From NCBI GenBank assembly GCA_013397115.1, contig VWZW01006262.1, positions 593,597 through 657,596 of the forward strand: DNA of 64,000 nucleotides. The letters run 5' to 3'. The notes beneath the pieces were generated by a model that saw only the letters and a list, made by a program, of their open reading frames with translations, made no database searches and was not told the origin of the DNA. The translations under genes were made by a program, and so were the position numbers. This DNA is from Edolisoma coerulescens. Its lineage: Eukaryota > Chordata > Aves > Passeriformes > Campephagidae. This document shows, one piece after another, positions 38,901 to 52,732 of the stretch (positions are counted from its first letter, which is position 1; each line of letters begins with the position of its first letter).

Positions 38901-41900
38901 TCTGGGTTTCTCACTGACTCGGGAATTAGGCTGAATTTAGGCTGCCTGAACATACCAGTGCTGGGTTTGAGCATTTTTGAGCGTTTCTGTATGGATCTCT
39001 TTGCCCCTCTGGAATGGCAAGCGGGAGCAGCGTGGTGGGACAGGCTGTGCTGCGGTAGTGACTGCACCACGCTTTGTGGCAGAAAGCACAGAGCAGATCA
39101 GTTTAAAACCAAAGGGAATTAAGGAAAAAAAAAAAAGGCAAATTCAATTAGTCATTTGAAATTGAGTTGGGGTTTACAACTTGAATTTTTAGGCCCAGAT
39201 CCATCAGAGCACTTAAGCACCTGCTTTACCTTGAATACATTTTGCTTTTCAATAGCAGTCATTTGCCTTGCTATCAGAGACCTCCAGGAAACCTGGGCTT
39301 AAATGGACATTGTAAAGGATGGAGGAAGGATGGCAGACAGGCAGTGGTACTTGGAGAAATTTCTCTTTTTCTCTCCCTAGACCCTATGTGGTTTAAATAA
39401 TGCCCCCTTAATGCAATGCTTTGTGTTACATACCCTGTAAATAATGTCAAGAAAGGTTATTTAATGATAATTTGACTTTTTCTTTGAAAAGACTTGTTAC
39501 TAATCTTAACCTGAAATCTCTTTAGTATTATTGAGGGGAATAACAAACTTAATGTCATTTTGGATTGATTTCTTTGTATGAAGGGGTAGCAACTCTCCCT
39601 TCTCTCTCGTCACCAAACATCTGAAGCCAGCTCTGTTACTGAGAGATTGCTGCAGTGGTACTTGGTCTTACAGAGATTTCATCAAAAACATTTCATTTTT
39701 AATGGACAATGTTCAGCTGTCCATTATTACACTTCTTTGTACACAGTCTAAAAATATAAATGGAAATTATAATTACATCTGTAATTCTGGGTCCCAGCTG
39801 AAATTGCTTTAATCCCAATGTGAGGGGGAAAAAATCAATACAGAACCCTTAACCCTCGTCTTTTCCTCCTTAGATATTTCATTTTCAGTTGTACTAGTTT
39901 GTACCACAAGTTTTATAAGTTTTTCAAGGGACTTTAGTATACGGAGACAATTTTGCATCCTCAAAATGGTATTGCTACTTTGTGCTTTTCTGATTTAGAA
40001 ACTGTAATGATGTTCTTGAGTAATGGGTTATATTGTAGCTGCTTGATATTATATGATGTTTCTCTCTTTTGCTTTTTGATTATTAAAAAGAGGGACCTTT
40101 GAAATATTGCAAAGTTCTTTTAAAGAAAATCCTATTTTACTGGCAGTAGAATTACACATCTTTTTTTTTAAAGAGGAACCCAAGTCAGCATTAAAGATTT
40201 AACATGGAGATTTGGAAAAGACATCTTTCTCAACTCAACACAAGCTCTCTCTACTATATTGGGCTTTTTTCCTATGGGTTTCAAATAGTAGGTCTGTCAA
40301 GGTTAAATATTTTATCATATTTGGGGGTTTTTATATCAACATCTGCAAGTACAGAAATGTCATCAAGTGTTTTGTGTTTCTGAAACCTGCACCTTTGCGC
40401 AAACCCAGGCTTAGAACAATAGTTGCTTTTGTTTGAGTTAGCATCTGAGGAGGAAAGGAGAGGTTCTTTTATGCTGTAAGACCTATGCAAACTATTGATT
40501 GTCCACGAATTGCAGCTTCCTCTGAAACATCTGGTTCTGGTAATCATCCCAGACGTGATGCTGCAGATTAGGGCACACTCTGCTTCATTGCCCCAGTTGC
40601 CACACTGTTAATAATTATAGATGTAACATCCACAGAGCAGAGGTGTGCTGTTCATCTTGGCAGAATGTCTTGTTTCTTCGTAATTGCATGTACGTACCAT
40701 TTTCTAGATCATGGGCACTCAAAAAGTAAAACATAAATTAGCAGCATTCTGGTCAGTCTTTTCTGAATACCTGAAAGACACAACTGAAACGGAATGTTTC
40801 CACTTGAAGTGAGGCATTTCAGCAACCTACATTTAGTACCCGAGGTATTTATTTGCTGTCTAAGGCTGTCAGGCCTTAACTTCCCGATTTCATTCCAGGA
40901 TACAGATGTTTCATTCTCTCCCTGCCCTCTCCTCCCCTTTCAGATACCATTCTTCTACACAAGAGCCTAATCCAAAGATCATTGAAATGCTTCCATTGAC
41001 ATCCAGAGGCTTTGGCTGGGGCTGGATGAGTCTGGGGCACAAAGTTCTTCCTTACATCATATTCCCTCTTCTCTGTCTCATATCTAGGCAAAGCACAGAT
41101 GTTTTTCCATCTTTACTTCCCCCTGCAAAGCATCTTGATGGTTTTTTTATGAACTTGCCACTTCAAGTCTATCACACTGCACAATCTGAAAATACTTGGA
41201 GAGATATTATAGTAGTGACCTTTATTGTTCATTAGTGAATCAGCAGCCTAGCTCACTGTGGCTTTAAATGAGCTATATAAATTGGTTGTTATTTTCAATG
41301 ATGATTCCCTTGATTTGAACATACTAGAGCAAAGATAATTGATTGATTCATTATGTAAAAGATTGTTTCATGTTAGAGGGTGGTTTTATTTAATTTTTTT
41401 CCCCCCAGCCAAATTGAGACATGCTGTCTGGAACCTTTGCCAGGTTCTTACCAGGTTCACATCAGGAAGCACTATTGCTTCTCTTTTTCTCACTAATGGC
41501 ACATAGCAGCCTTCCTGGGTGGAGTAGGGATGCCTCTTTGATTGTGGTGCTGTTCATTGTAACATCAGCTGAAGCTGCTGACAGTATCATGTCTTGCACC
41601 TAAGACTTTGTTGCACATCTTTGATATATGATGTATGTACACTTTCAAAAGAAATTAAAGTCTATACCAGGTAGCGCTGTCCAAAGCCTCTCCCTGTCTC
41701 AATGCTGGCTTGTCCCTACCCTATGTTCCAAGTACTATGCTGTCACGTCTCTAAGGTATCACTAATTCCCAGCTATTGGCATTGCTTTGCCAAGGATGCA
41801 GTGTTTTGGAGTGTGTTTAAAGCATTTTTTTCTGTCTTCAGCTGTGTGCTCCCCTTTCAGCTTCAGGATCCTGATGTCTTCTGTTCTAGATACATGACTA

Positions 41901-43080
41901 AGCTGATAGAACTGTTACAACAGCCTGTACTTGCTCTCTCTAAAAGGTTGTTTTGCTCTAAGGTCTTTGCTGTTGCAAATTTTATCTTGTCATCTGTCAT
42001 GCAGCACAGTGTGCAGATGGCACGGAAGAAGTTTGCTTAGTAGCTACAAATCTCATTTATTGCAAGTGTTAGGGGGGATGCACATAGATTGGGGACATTG
42101 GTGATTGCACCAGCTCCCAAAGAGCAAAGGAAGCTGCATGCCCAGGGATCATGCCAGTAAATCCTGCTGTGGGTGCATGGTGCTGCCCCAGGCCAGGAAT
42201 GCATGCAAGAAAATCACACAGATCTGATGATGTCTCCTGTCATCTGGGACACCTGGCTGGCAGTGCCAGGGCTGGTGCTGCTGGTGAAGAAAGCAAAGAG
42301 GAGAACAGTAGCCAGGCCAGGAGGGGGTAGTGGTAAAAAACATGATGTGTGATGGGCTCTAGGAATCCAAGCCAAGGCCTTGCTGAAGGAGACAGAGAGG
42401 ACAGCGGGGGCTGTGGCATCTTGTGCTGTTGTCCTGTCCACCCATCTCCATCTTGTGGTCTAACATGATGACCTCTGACTTCCAGATTTGCCTAAGGAAA
42501 CAATGTCCAGCAAATTAAATAGGGAAGAACTGGGCTCAGGTGTGTATGAAAGTCAGCAGTTACATTGTCTTCATCTGTGAATGGAACATATTTGTGTATA
42601 TCTGTAGGCATTAAAGCTAGTACCATATATATGAGTAAAAATTCCACTTGTGCCCCTAAAGCAGTTGGGAGCTGTATTTGTTGTGTTTCCTTCATGCTCA
42701 GCGGTTCAGGTCTCAAAGCAGCCCTACAGTGATGTATTTGGTAGTGGTGGCACGTGTGAGTGTCTCATTCAAGCACAGCTGTTCTACAGGGCACCTTGAG
42801 GGGGTGTTTGCAGGTTCACGTCTGTGTCTCACTTCTCCAGAATCTGCTTCTGCTCCCAGGATCTGGTGTGCCAAACCCTCCTCATCTCAGCAAGTCAACA
42901 GCCTGTCCCAGGCTGCTGCCTAAGAGAATGGCAGGGACTTTGTAAATAAAGGAAACAATTGAATGATAAGTTCACACTTCAGCAGACTGCTTAACAACCT
43001 GATAACAGTTAATTACATACAGTATTTTTAAATGGAGCAACAGGGAGATAACTTGTGCAGAGGTGGAGCACAGGCCCTTG

Positions 43081-43560
43081 GGCCTCGACCGGAGGTTAAC
43101 CTCTTCCTACCCATGCGCCTAAAGAGACTGGTGGCTGCAGCTCCGAATGTCACTAGTCCTGAACTTCCAGTGGCCCGCAGTGACTCGGGGTCATGCACGT
43201 AAAGTGTCCTCAGCCGCAGGTAGAGGCAGGGGGAAGCTGTGCTCAGTCCCAAACTTGCGGGTCCTGCTTTGAGAGCAACCTGTGTGCTGGCGGGCAGGAA
43301 ACGTAGGGTGGTAAACCCAGGGTTGTCTCCAGCAGAGGCAGCAGGTAGAGCATGTCCAGTCGGGAGTCGCTCCCGCAGCCGCGCTGATGTTCGTGTAACT
43401 GAGGGAGCTGTGCAGGAAGGAGCCAGCATAAACACAGCTGGAATGGGCGCTCGCGGCCGGCTGCGAGTCACAGCAGCTGCACTCGGTGCTACCGCTCCCT
43501 GGGCACCGGGTGGGACATTTCCGTCTGTCCCAGCCCGGTGGGATTGAGGGTTTGACCCTC
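43081..43560. promoter_or_regulatory. Intragenic CpG-island-like block
   Basis: By hand count about 29 CpG dinucleotides fall within some 480 bases of roughly 60% GC, while flanking sequence is CpG-poor and AT-rich. That is near an observed/expected ratio of 0.65. The densest part is around 43370-43470, with GCGCTCGCGGCCGGCTGCGA. It lies about 9.7 kb before exon C and far from the gene's known 5' end. It may be an alternative or antisense promoter, or an enhancer. Open frames across it in both strands come from GC-rich composition. Confidence 0.45.
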
Positions 43561-44004
43561 GTTATTTAAAGCACAACTTCAGGACATCTGCTGTCAGAGC
43601 ACCCGCAAAGTTTGTGACTTAATGCAAGTCTAATTAACTGATTTGCCTATCCAAATCTGGAGATTTACACACTTCTATAGAGGCAGCTGTAAAGTTATAA
43701 CTTCAGCTGTTTATCATGCCCTGAGCCTTTAAATCACAATTATGAAAGGTGGTGTTTAATGGCTGGCTGGAAAATGGGCGGTTACCAGAGTGTTAATGGA
43801 GTGCGGCAAGCCAGGAAATGTATAATCTAATGCCTGTATAGAAATGAAAGGTTCTAACAAAAGAAAATATTGAGGGGGGGAGGATGTACTTACAGGCTGT
43901 TTGTGCTGTTTAGGAGAAAATCAGTACGTCAGTACTGAAATACTGCCTGAAGAAAGAAATAAGAGCTGCTTGTTTTTAAGGTCCCTCTCGCTCCTCCCCC
44001 CCCC

Positions 44005-44005
44005 N
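44005..44005. other. Ambiguous base (N) after poly(C)
   Basis: One N follows a run of nine C within a pyrimidine-rich stretch. It is most likely a sequencing or assembly uncertainty at a homopolymer. Confidence 0.9.
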
Positions 44006-47000
44006 TTGAGCTTTGCCTTTGTTGCAACGGAGAAAAAAAAACAATGGTATGTCACAGTTAGTTTAACAGAGTGTCTGGACCAGAAAGAAACAAAATGAAG
44101 GGAAAAATAACCAGCTACATATTCCTTTTTTACTGAAGCATGGTTTTACTACCCAGTTTGTGCCATTGGAGGCAGAATTGACAGCCATGCTTCATCATGG
44201 CAGTGGGAGAAAGTGCTGCAAGGAATGCTTTAATTTAAATGAGAAATGCTCTAAGAGAAAAAAAGCCTAAAAGCTTGGTAATAACATTAATAACCACTTC
44301 TTACAGGTTTTTACTAGCCCACTAAAGATCAGAAAGCATGTTAAGGTCCCAGTGGCTGAATAGTAAAGACCTGGGCCCAGGTTATTATTACTTAAGAAGA
44401 TTCTTTTAATGATTTCTGTTATTAGTTGAAAATCATTTGAATAGTACAGCTGAGTGGTCACCATGCTTTAAATTCATTTCACATGAAAAATGAGAACAGG
44501 ATAGAATTTGGGTTTATGTATTTCTGAAAGCACTTCACAGAACCGGCATGGATAGCAGTAGTGCTGTGAATGGATGGGCAAAGGGCAGAGGCTTCCCTGC
44601 TCGGGAGGAGCGCTTCTGGAGTGGGATTGAATCCTTCTGAAAGCAGTTTTGACTATGGCAACAGAATTTCTTTTAAATCAAATTAAAAGCTCCTGAACCA
44701 CCACAGACTCTTTAATTTCTACTCTGATAGCCTTCAAAAAAGCAGAGACCTCCAGCAGGGGTTAGGATGAGGCAAAGGGGGATCCAGGTAGTATTTCTGG
44801 CTTTTGTGCTGCTGCTGCGCTGCGGCCCGTGTTGGGGTCTTGCCTCTGCACCTCGTTCCCTTGAGGGAAGCTGCTGGCTGTTCTCAGGGCAGGGCAGCAG
44901 GGTCCCCCTGTCTGCTGGGAGTTGCTACACAGTAAGACAGTGCAAGTATCACCATAGCACAGTTTTCACTTCAGCATCTCGCTCCAGTAGTGGCAGTTCT
45001 GCTCGTGTTCAGTACTTTTTTGTATTAGAGTTTGCCTTGAAATGCAAAATTCAACAGAGAAGCCTAAACATTTGCTTCTCTTGCTGGATTAAGAGGCATA
45101 TGTCCTTTAAAAAGAAGTTTTCTCTCCTCCAACCTAACTTGGTCAGCATCTTCTCAGAAATGTGACTCAGAAGACCAAAGGCCAAGAATTCTTTTAGTCT
45201 ATAGGAAGAGCTTTTGGTCCGCCCTGATCTGCAAAACAAAAGACCAAAGGGACCTTAAAATCTCAGCCAGGTCTCTCCCCAGCAGAGCATGGGGGTTCCT
45301 GAGCAACAAGCATGACTGCTTAGCATTGAGAGTAGGTTACCAGTGCCAAGAGGTTAATGACTCACATGGCATTATGTTGTGTTGAATAATGAGTAACATC
45401 TGAAATGACACATGTTGTAATGACTCGCTACTCAAAGTACCAATCTACTTAAGATCCCTTTAAGCTTGAAGAGATCACAGAATAGCGATGTCTTGTTCAA
45501 TAGGTGCTACTTTATTTTATGCCTCCTGGTAGAAGAGATGTACCATGCCTGAGAGCATATGAACAAAACAAGTGAGGAATTGAGTAGGAAGGATTATTGC
45601 ACTGGTTGTTTTGAATGCTTTTTGGGCATTTATAGAGCACCAGCTAGCATATTTTGGGTTTTGTTTTTGTTGATTTGAGGGTTTTAATCCTGGTTGTCAC
45701 AGTTCCTGTATTTGTAGGTTGGATTTAGGGAAGGAAAGAAAGGGGAGCTTTGCCTGTGGGATGGGATTATCAGAAACTGGTCTGAGATTTGCTGTGGAAA
45801 ATAAACTAATGCTGGAGCAAAGCAGCAACACTGTTTTATGGTTTGGTTGCTGATGGGAGAGAGTTTAATTAAATGGCACTCTAAATTCTGATGTTAACCA
45901 ATCTGTGACATCGTTTGCTCCATTAGGGATTGAGAACAATCTATTTTCTTGCAGACAAAATAAGTTGTTCATGCTGTCGTAAGAAGTCTTACATAGTTTT
46001 AAACATGTCAGACATTGCTTGCCTGTCTTACAGTTGTTTCTGCAGTCTGTTTCCCTGCATGGAAAGCTAGTATGTGACTAAACTGTATGCTTGGTCTTGT
46101 AAATGCAAGATGTAAAAGCAAGGGTGACACCTAAATGTCTCCAGTTGCTAAGAACAGCCAGGGAGCAGCTGGTGCCCAACACCTCAAAATGGGGTCCTCT
46201 GCAAGCAATAAAGGACTTAGTTCTCCAGCTGCTTTAAGGCTGGACTTCAACTAGAGTAATATAAACTTGTCTCTGCACTTACCTGCTGGGATTATGGTGC
46301 TTTAACTGTTTGTTTCTAAATATTTTAAGCTGTAATATCAGAGAGAGAGAGAAACTGTGCATATAAACTCTTATGTTTAGGCCAGTTAGCACCACTTCAG
46401 ACTTTGCAAAACTGTATGCAAGGGAAGAGAATCAGGCCTGCCTGTATTGCGTCTGAAATGTATTGCTGGAATTTCAGACAAACTTATATGGACCCCTCCT
46501 TCTCCAAACCAAATAGGAATTCTTTAAAAAGGGAAGAGAGATTCTTCCACTCTTACACCCAGTACTCACACACACACACCCCACCTCGAAATGCAGGTCA
46601 TGAAATGATCATTATTTTTATGGGTCTGCAAAGCCTGTAGAAGTCAAAGCTGTGTAATACACATTGCAGAGTGTTCTGCTAATCCAGTCCAACCGCAGTC
46701 GTGCCTGGCCCAGGGAAGAGGGTCTGGTAACTGGAAACCTGACACTAAAGGAATTCCAAACACAGTCCTCAAACTAAAAACAGCTCTCTCTGCATGGCAT
46801 GTGCTACATGAGAGCCAGGGATTGTATTCGTTTACGTTATCTGATTTTTCAGCCTTGTATTGTTGATAAAAGAACAGGAGAAGGAAGCACCTCCACCAGC
46901 TCAGCCCATAAATAAAGTGTGTATGGTGTGTTTGAGGTTAGTATGACATTGCTGGACATCTGCCTTCTTCTGAGATGTACAAGCCTCTCTCACAGACAGC

Positions 47001-48184
47001 AGCCACTGAGCACTTCCTTGTGCTGCAGATTCTTCCCAGCGCTAAGATACCAAATTTGATTCCCAGTGAATTTTAAATGCAAACCTTTTCTTTGGCTATG
47101 GGAAGTATTGATCTGTAAGGGCAAAGAATATTTATTATAGGAGTATCTCACCTAGTAAGATACAGAGACCCACCTTAATGCATCTCAGTGACTTGCAGTG
47201 ATTTTTTTTAAATCTGCAGTGATTTAAAATTTCATTAATTTATTTATGTTATATGCACATTGAATATTAAGCAACAGAAGTTCTCAGAGCCACTGACTAC
47301 AAACAGCACTGCAGGATCTTTCATACTGTATCTGGAGAGATAGGCACATGGTCTTTTCAGTCAGTTGTTTTTAGTGTTTGTTGAGAAGAGCTTTATAAAG
47401 ACACAGTGTAATGTATTTGATACTTCAAGACTGTTTGTTTCCATAATTTAGTTCTTACATCAGCTTCTCTTTTCTTCTTTAAAAGTAGATCCTCCTGGCT
47501 AAGAACAAACAGCACACAATCACACTGCATACAATGGAGTTCTTCAGTGAGAATTTGGACACAGATAGGACCTTGTTGCTTTCTCCTGTTCTTTAATCAC
47601 AGCCTGGGCTGTCTGATGCCATCACCCAGAGTCTCTGTATGTCCTGCTTAGACATGAAAGAGACTGCAGCCAAATGTGGGCTTTCCATTTGCTACTTAGT
47701 CTGTGGCTGTCTTTGAAGTTTATTTCAAGAAGTACTCTCTAACAAAGTAAGAAGGCAGGTTTTCATGTGAGATTATATCCCTTGCAAAATATTCCCTCAG
47801 CAGCAAGGAGGAGATAGTGATGTAAGAAGAGAGCATTCTCTTCTTTGCTTTTTACCAGGTACTAAGAGGGTGATCTCTGTGACTCTCCCTATAGAACAGA
47901 GGGAAGAAAAACCCTTTGTAACGATGAAATCCAAACCCCCAACGTGATGGGGCACAGCACGAGCAGTTAGACCTTCATTTTGCTTTCTTTTCCTTTCAGA
48001 TAGCCTAAGCATCTGTCTCCTGGCTGATGTTAAAGGTGACCTGCAAATGGAGGTTATCAATGAAATGCAGTAAACCTGAAATGTAATTACTTTTTTTTCT
48101 GATTGTTTTTTGAAGCATCAGGTATTTACGCCAGTCTACTCTGTAAGATTTTCCACAGTTGAAAAATTACTAAAACGGGGGTTT

Positions 48185-48201
48185 AAAAAAAAAAAAAAAA
48201 A
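48185..48201. repeat. Poly(A) run
   Basis: Seventeen consecutive A in the last intron. It might be the tail of an old retroposed sequence, but nothing recognisable lies 5' of it. Confidence 0.6.
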
Positions 48202-51200
48202 GGAACTGCAGAAAGCAAAAGGTGTTTAGTTAGGGCTTTTGAAACCTTCAGATACCTGTGACTAAATAACATTTTGGGTAAAAGAAGTCTTTCCTAAGTA
48301 TTCTAAATCCTGTGGTTCAGTTTTCAATAAACCCAGAAGCTCTTAAAAATTCTGCAGTGAAGCCAGAAAATACTATCTTTTTTGTGCTTGGAAGATAAAT
48401 AAAGCAGAGATAGAAAAACAAACCTGCTTTAGGCTTTACTTGTCATAGGGAAAATAACATGTTAATTGAGTATCAGTCACAAGTTACCTGCTTTACTTGG
48501 ACAAGGCTGCTTTGTGCCCTTAATGCTCAAAATGGATCACAGCAGTTAACTGGTGAATCATTTTAAAAGATAAACTGGTAGAGCTGCAAACCAGCATATG
48601 AAGTGAAATGCGTTTGCAACCGCCTGTGTGTGATCTGTAATTTCTCTGCGGGGAAGGAAGATGAGACTTTGCTTCCTCTAAATAAAGCAGACATTTTAAG
48701 GGGCACCTTGCTCACGACATTTTTGAGGAGTGTTTTCACACTGCCCCACCAGTTCCACTCCTTTGTGGAACCTGGTACTTCTCTCTCCGTTCAATTGCTT
48801 CCTGCAGCAGCAGCCACTGCTTTTAGCTAGACCCACATCCATAATGCACTTTCCAGTGGGACCCAGCAGAGCAAAACCAGTTTTTGTGCTCTGCGATCAG
48901 CTCCTTCCCAGCATGTTGTGTCAGCTTCCCTACCTTCTGCCTGCCATTAATTGCACTGTATCCCCAGGTCAAACAACTGGCCAAAAATCTGGAAAACAGC
49001 TGACGGTCAGAGCAGCTCCTACTCAGCATGTCCTCTCAGAGGGCACGCTCCTGGCCTGGTCCTTTTGAGTGGCTGGACCTGCTTGACCCAATTTGTGGAT
49101 TTTTGATCACTCCCCTGGGTCACTGATTTTCCACTTGAGGTTATTGGTTTGACCCCCACACCGTGGGTCACTTGGGAGGTGTGATATGTCCCTGTGAACT
49201 CTGAACTCATCAGAAGCCAACAAAAACAGTGAGAGAGAGGAGAAGAATTTCATTAGGACCTCCTCAGAGGTGGCAGTGTCTGCTGAGGGAAAAGGTAGGA
49301 GTTGTTTTCCTTCTTGCAGAAACAAGCACAGCATCTACAAGGGGCTGCCAAGTAGAAAGTGTTTGGTTTGTTTTGGAAATTTCTTTAAGGATAAACAACA
49401 GCATATACTTTTACACCACGGGCTATCGAGTGAGAAGCGTGTTGGTTCAGAGGAGCCCTCCTCTTCCTGCTGGGAACTGCCCCCAGTGTCCCAGACTTAC
49501 TGCTAATGGTGACAGCATTTCTGCAGCCAGAGCTTGGTATTTGCAGTTGTTTCTTCTGCCTTCAAAAAATTGATTTTCTGATGGTTAATTTGTCAGACTT
49601 GAGGAGGGAAGGGCAGTTTTTTTCTGTTTTTTAAGACTGGTCAGATAGAGGTTCATGGACACTCTGTGGGCTGGTTCATTGCACTGTGAGCAGCCCCTGA
49701 AGAATGGACTTCACCAGGCATGAGTGGTAAGGGGGGAAGAATGAATCCTCAAGAAATAATTTGACTCCAGCATGCTGTGCTGGTCATAAAAGGGGAAAAA
49801 AGTGTTGTCATTGTAGCTTGTGTATCTGCAAGCATAACAGCCACTGGGATCACATGGGGAAGTGAGCTGGGGAGTGTGGAGCAACCATGAGGATATCTTT
49901 TGTGAAACTTCCCTCAGCCATGCTGCCCAGAGTCAGCCTTTTGGACAGTTACCAGTGTTTCCCAAGGTTTTACTCAGGCGAGAGTTCTGCTAATCATTGG
50001 CTGGATCACTGCTTGTGTTATCCCCAAGGCTGCTAAAATAACTCACATACCTTCTGTCTTCCTGGGGCTTTCCTAAAAGGTTTGTGTGAAGGGGATTCCT
50101 GTCAGGTCTCTGTGTACAACCTCTGAGGTGCTAAGTCATGACTCTGGGCAAGACACTCAAGAATTACACCACCTAAAGGTGTTTCACCCTCAGAGAAAGG
50201 AAACTGGTGCTGACAGTGAACAACTTGGGGTTTTATTTTGTAAAGAAAGATTTTGCTCTTCCCACATGTTCTTCTGCAGTTTGTCTACACAACCACAGAT
50301 GGTGTTAGCTGTAAGTGAACCGATGGTGGATTTAGTTCGCTAGGAGAGGTAACAGCAATGGATCTGACGGCATCAGCTCAGGCAGCTTGGGGCCATTTCT
50401 CATGTCTGGCACGCTTTGATTACCCGTGCTCATCTTCACTGCACAGTCCTGGGTCAGAGCAGCCTGAGTGCACAACCCTCTGCGCAGTCACAGCTTCTGT
50501 GGCAGCAGTGTAACACTGCCTCCTAAAACTGGGCTGGCTGAGCTTTCATGGAAACAGCTCTTTTGGCTGGATCCAAAGCACACCCCTCTTTTTTCCTGCA
50601 CCTTGCAGACCTCTGGTGCCAGTTGAGGCATGAGTCAAAGGCTCAGTACGTCATGCTGGTGGCTCAGTCCTGTTCTCAGCCATCATTTTGGTACCAATTC
50701 ATCTTGAATTTGTTTTTTTAGAGTAATTCAATTTGCAGTTAAAGCTCTGTCCAAAAGCTACCTGGCTTTTCAGTGAATTCAGGATCAGGTTCCAAGCTCA
50801 GTCCTTTTTTAATGTGATCCACAAGAATTTCCTTAATTATAGCTGCCGACGAGAACATCTTATAAAACCAATGCACAGGATTGTGAGCATGATCCTTATA
50901 TTAAAAGGTGATGGGTGTAGGTTTGACATTTGTTCCTGTTGGTGTGCTGCTTGACACAAAGCAGTTCCTACCACTGCAGAGCCTTTTGTGATTGGAAGTA
51001 CGTTTTTGTGCACAGAGGCATTAAAGCTGAGTGTGATGGGACTGACTAGTGAAGAAGCCTTCATGCAGAAATAGGTGGAGCAGCTCTTTGGCCTGCTGTG
51101 GAAATTAGGCTTTGTTGCAAGGCGTAGGTGTGTGAGCAGCAACAGCAATTGTCTCAGTACATATGGTTAAGAGTGGTTTGGTATCTCAGAGGGTGGCTTC

Positions 51201-52732
51201 AGGCCCTTCAGCACTTTGTCTGGACTGTCTCACCAGGAGGTGAGGGGGGAAGCTGGGAGTGCCTGTCTTTTATAATGTTCTGTTTTTAAAGCAGAAAGTC
51301 TCTGGGGAGCATAGGGTCCTAAAAGTCCAAGGCCTGGAATGCTTCCTTTTGCTCTTTCCATTTTAAACAGGAAACATTTGCACTAAGTTATTCCAGGAGG
51401 AGAATTGCAGGTTCATTTCAAGGCAGATAATGTTTGTTCATTGCCTGTGTCCGTGATTTACCCCATGGGCTTAAACGAGTGCAGCAGAAAACCACATGTT
51501 TTGTTTTACTACATGCTAAACAAGTTCCAGCGGAGTATGGGAGCCCAGGTTAAGAAAGAAGGAGCATGCTTGTAAAATCTGTGTGAACAAGAGAGTCATT
51601 GACAAATTTTGAACACCTGATCTGCTGTACCGGAATGATGGCTTTTTTCATAATCTATGCAAAGAATATTTAAACAGTTGATGAGTTCAGTCCCAAGGCC
51701 ACAGAGCAGGTGTAATTGATTTATACTTCCAGCCCCTGGTTTTGGGTCAAAACTCTGTCTTCTTCCCTCAGCTCTCATTTGGAGAGAAGCTTCCTGTGCA
51801 GTCAATGAGAGGTTTTGTCCAAAGTGCAAAGACAGTTGCAGTCAGACTGGCAAAAACTCCTAATTGAGTTGAACTTTTGGGGATGCTCTGGTGACGTGTC
51901 TGTGAGAACAATTATTTTTGCCATTTCAAAAGTATTACAAGTTAAGTTGTACTAGGAAAAAATATCAATGCTTCATTAGTGCAAATCATGAAATTAAGAT
52001 GCAGAAGGCTACAGAGAGGGCTCCATGGCACATCCTCAGGGATGACACATTCACATGTTGCTTTTCACGTGAACTAGGGCTTGTGAGATCCATACTGATG
52101 CAGACAAGTTACAGGGCTGTTGTACTATCAGGCCTTCTAGATCACAGATTTTTTGAAACCTCATTGGCAACTTGCCCATTAAACACAGGTATTGTAGCCT
52201 GACATCCCTAGTGTTTCTTTCAGGAGTTCTAGTTTTTCCAGCTATGGTGTTTGGAAAGTTTTACAGGCTGACATATTAGGAGAGAATAGAGGGAAATGGC
52301 CTGGAAAGCGTGAATATTTGTGCATGTAAAGCTTATGGGATTTTCAGACTTGCAGACCCAACTCATCTGTTTATCCTCAGGCTAGATAAGATTCAGTCAA
52401 ACATGCATTGTTTAAAGGAGCTTTGTTTCCATTATGGCAAATGGATCACAGGAGACTGACTTTGGGAGCTGAAGGGCTCCAGTGCTCCCCCATTGTAAAA
52501 GGGCTGTGATGTGCGCTGGACCCTTCCTCCAGTGTCCTGGATGTTACAGACTTTTGTAGTGTGCAGGTGGGAAGCTTGTTATCCTTCAGAAGTTCTTTTC
52601 ATTCATCAGGACTTGTCATGCTTGAGGTGGCATTTCCTCTCCCAAAGTAAACATAGATTGTATGTACAGTAATGTATCACTGGGCTAGTAGACTGCCTTT
52701 TTATGTGCTTTATTATGTTTTTTCCTCCTCAG

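Larger units (their letters stand above)
26728..52732 (+). other. PARD3B: PARD3B last intron (26 kb)
   Basis: It runs from GTACAG to TTTTTTCCTCCTCAG. No further coding exon in the right phase was found. It contains two clean inverted repeats (27944-27973 and 31446-31469), a CA-plus-A-rich tract (35856-35950), an intragenic CpG-rich block (43081-43560) followed by an AT-rich stretch, one ambiguous base (44005), and several homopolymer runs. The longest open frames (132-147 codons) are isolated, lack splice context and are most likely chance. No tRNA or recognised transposon ends were seen. Confidence 0.8.

Noticed and set aside
43028..43471. 147-codon antisense frame across the CpG-rich block
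   Set aside because: Overlapping frames are open on both strands because the block is GC-rich; no recognisable protein.
46681..46710. Short CR1-like phrase AATCCAGTCCAACC
   Set aside because: Too short, and no CR1 3' tail or flanking similarity follows.
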